Shown here piece after piece: positions 23,470 through 23,804 of a stretch of DNA of 23,804 nt; the stretch's first letter is position 1, and each line of letters opens with the position of its first letter. The DNA lies in assembly GCA_002424495.1 (NCBI GenBank), contig DIKH01000088.1, positions 1 through 23,804 on the forward strand, written 5' to 3'. The position numbers were made by a program, and so were the translations under genes. The notes below the pieces were generated by a model, which saw only the letters and a list, made by a program, of their open reading frames with translations, was not told where the DNA came from and did not search any database. The DNA comes from Desulfobacteraceae bacterium UBA5623. Its GTDB lineage: Bacteria > Desulfobacterota > DSM-4660 > Desulfatiglandales > Desulfatiglandaceae.

Positions 23470-23804
23470 ATCATTTCCCTCAATCCAGATTGGTGTAACA
23501 ATATCCAATGGGGGGACTGATTTCAAGTAAAAGGGTCCGAACGGCCTTTCTTTGCTATATAATTGGTTGTCACTCTTGTCCAAAATCGACTTTTTCTTTG
23601 GTCAGCCTTTTCAACTTTTGACAACCTGTATTCCAGGGGTCAATTGACGCTATGTACTATCAATCTGTTACCTGTCCAAAACGCCGGATTCCGATTTATT
23701 TTGGACGCTATTAATCTGCGTTATCTATCCATATTAGAAGACACTAGGAAAATGAGGCTGAATTGTCAAACTGGAAAAACCGATACGGAATTCATTTACT
23801 ATAG
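23470..23804. other. Gene-free right edge
   Basis: 335 bases without a gene I can support. Contents: the candidate selD promoter (23556-23583), an 8-bp inverted repeat GTCCAAAA/TTTTGGAC (23674-23681 and 23699-23706, 17-base spacer), a short direct repeat GACGCTAT (23646-23653 and 23704-23711), and at 23764-23785 the second copy of the possible IS-end sequence. No tRNA-Sec was seen here. Confidence 0.55.
23556..23583 (-). promoter_or_regulatory. Candidate promoter for selD-yedF
   Basis: On the minus strand, TTGGAC (23583-23578) and TATATA (23561-23556) lie 16 bases apart, about 80 bases ahead of the selD ATG. The -35 box is within one of three TTTTGGAC copies in the area (the others at 23674-23681 and 23699-23706, inverted to each other). 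Confidence 0.4.

Noticed and set aside
23470..23804. tRNA-Sec (selC) next to selD
   Set aside because: No cloverleaf or CCA-ending acceptor pattern could be found in this gap.

Overview
The window looks like chromosome of an anaerobic Gram-negative bacterium, most likely a member of the Desulfobacterota (former Deltaproteobacteria). This rests on gene content only: a futalosine-type menaquinone operon, an NtrC-class two-component pair, an outer-membrane porin, several radical SAM enzymes, and a selD gene that itself appears to encode selenocysteine. No taxonomic marker (rRNA) is present.

Layout. (1) 1-1192: 3' end of an Elp3-like radical SAM gene overlapping era. (2) 1193-3462: an AT-rich accessory patch with a gene-poor gap, a small unknown ORF, a HigB/HigA toxin-antitoxin locus whose toxin carries a one-base deletion, an inverted repeat, and an overlapping small-protein/nucleotidyltransferase pair whose enzyme has lost a usual catalytic Asp. 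(3) 3463-5139: a 536-residue radical SAM protein I cannot place in a family, followed by a clear intrinsic terminator. (4) 5371-8189, minus strand: sigma-54 response regulator and its membrane histidine kinase. (5) 8322-19019, plus strand: a tightly packed ten-gene run carrying an unclassified radical SAM protein, mqnL (ubiD), mqnP (ubiA), mqnE, mqnA, mqnC, ubiE, mqnD, mqnB, then an archaeal-type phosphoglycerate mutase-like protein and a NadM-like nucleotidylyltransferase (eleven genes in total counting the radical SAM leader). (6) 19060-21528, minus strand: exported rhodanese, DoxX/MauE-like membrane protein, a 106-bp inverted-repeat element, and a porin. (7) 21801-23469, minus strand: yedF and selD. 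(8) The last 335 bases hold no gene, but carry a candidate selD promoter, an inverted repeat and a sequence resembling a transposon end.

How they work together. The mqn genes cover the route from chorismate to demethylmenaquinone and menaquinone: MqnA dehydrates chorismate, MqnE joins the product to SAM to make aminofutalosine, MqnB removes the base, MqnC cyclises, MqnD releases 1,4-dihydroxy-6-naphthoate, MqnP prenylates, MqnL decarboxylates, and UbiE methylates. The prenyl-FMN synthase (UbiX) and the polyprenyl diphosphate synthase must lie elsewhere. SelD and YedF belong to selenium metabolism.

The most notable reading is that selD does not start at its first long open stretch. It continues upstream through an in-frame TGA at the active-site position, giving GSG-U-ASK, so SelD is very probably a selenoprotein. 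Other points worth a second look are the two unclassified radical SAM proteins, the frameshifted higB, the Asp-to-Gly change in the nucleotidyltransferase, the variant PGASDLL motif in MqnC, the HNDH motif in the nucleotidylyltransferase, and two copies of a possible IS-end sequence flanking yedF-selD.
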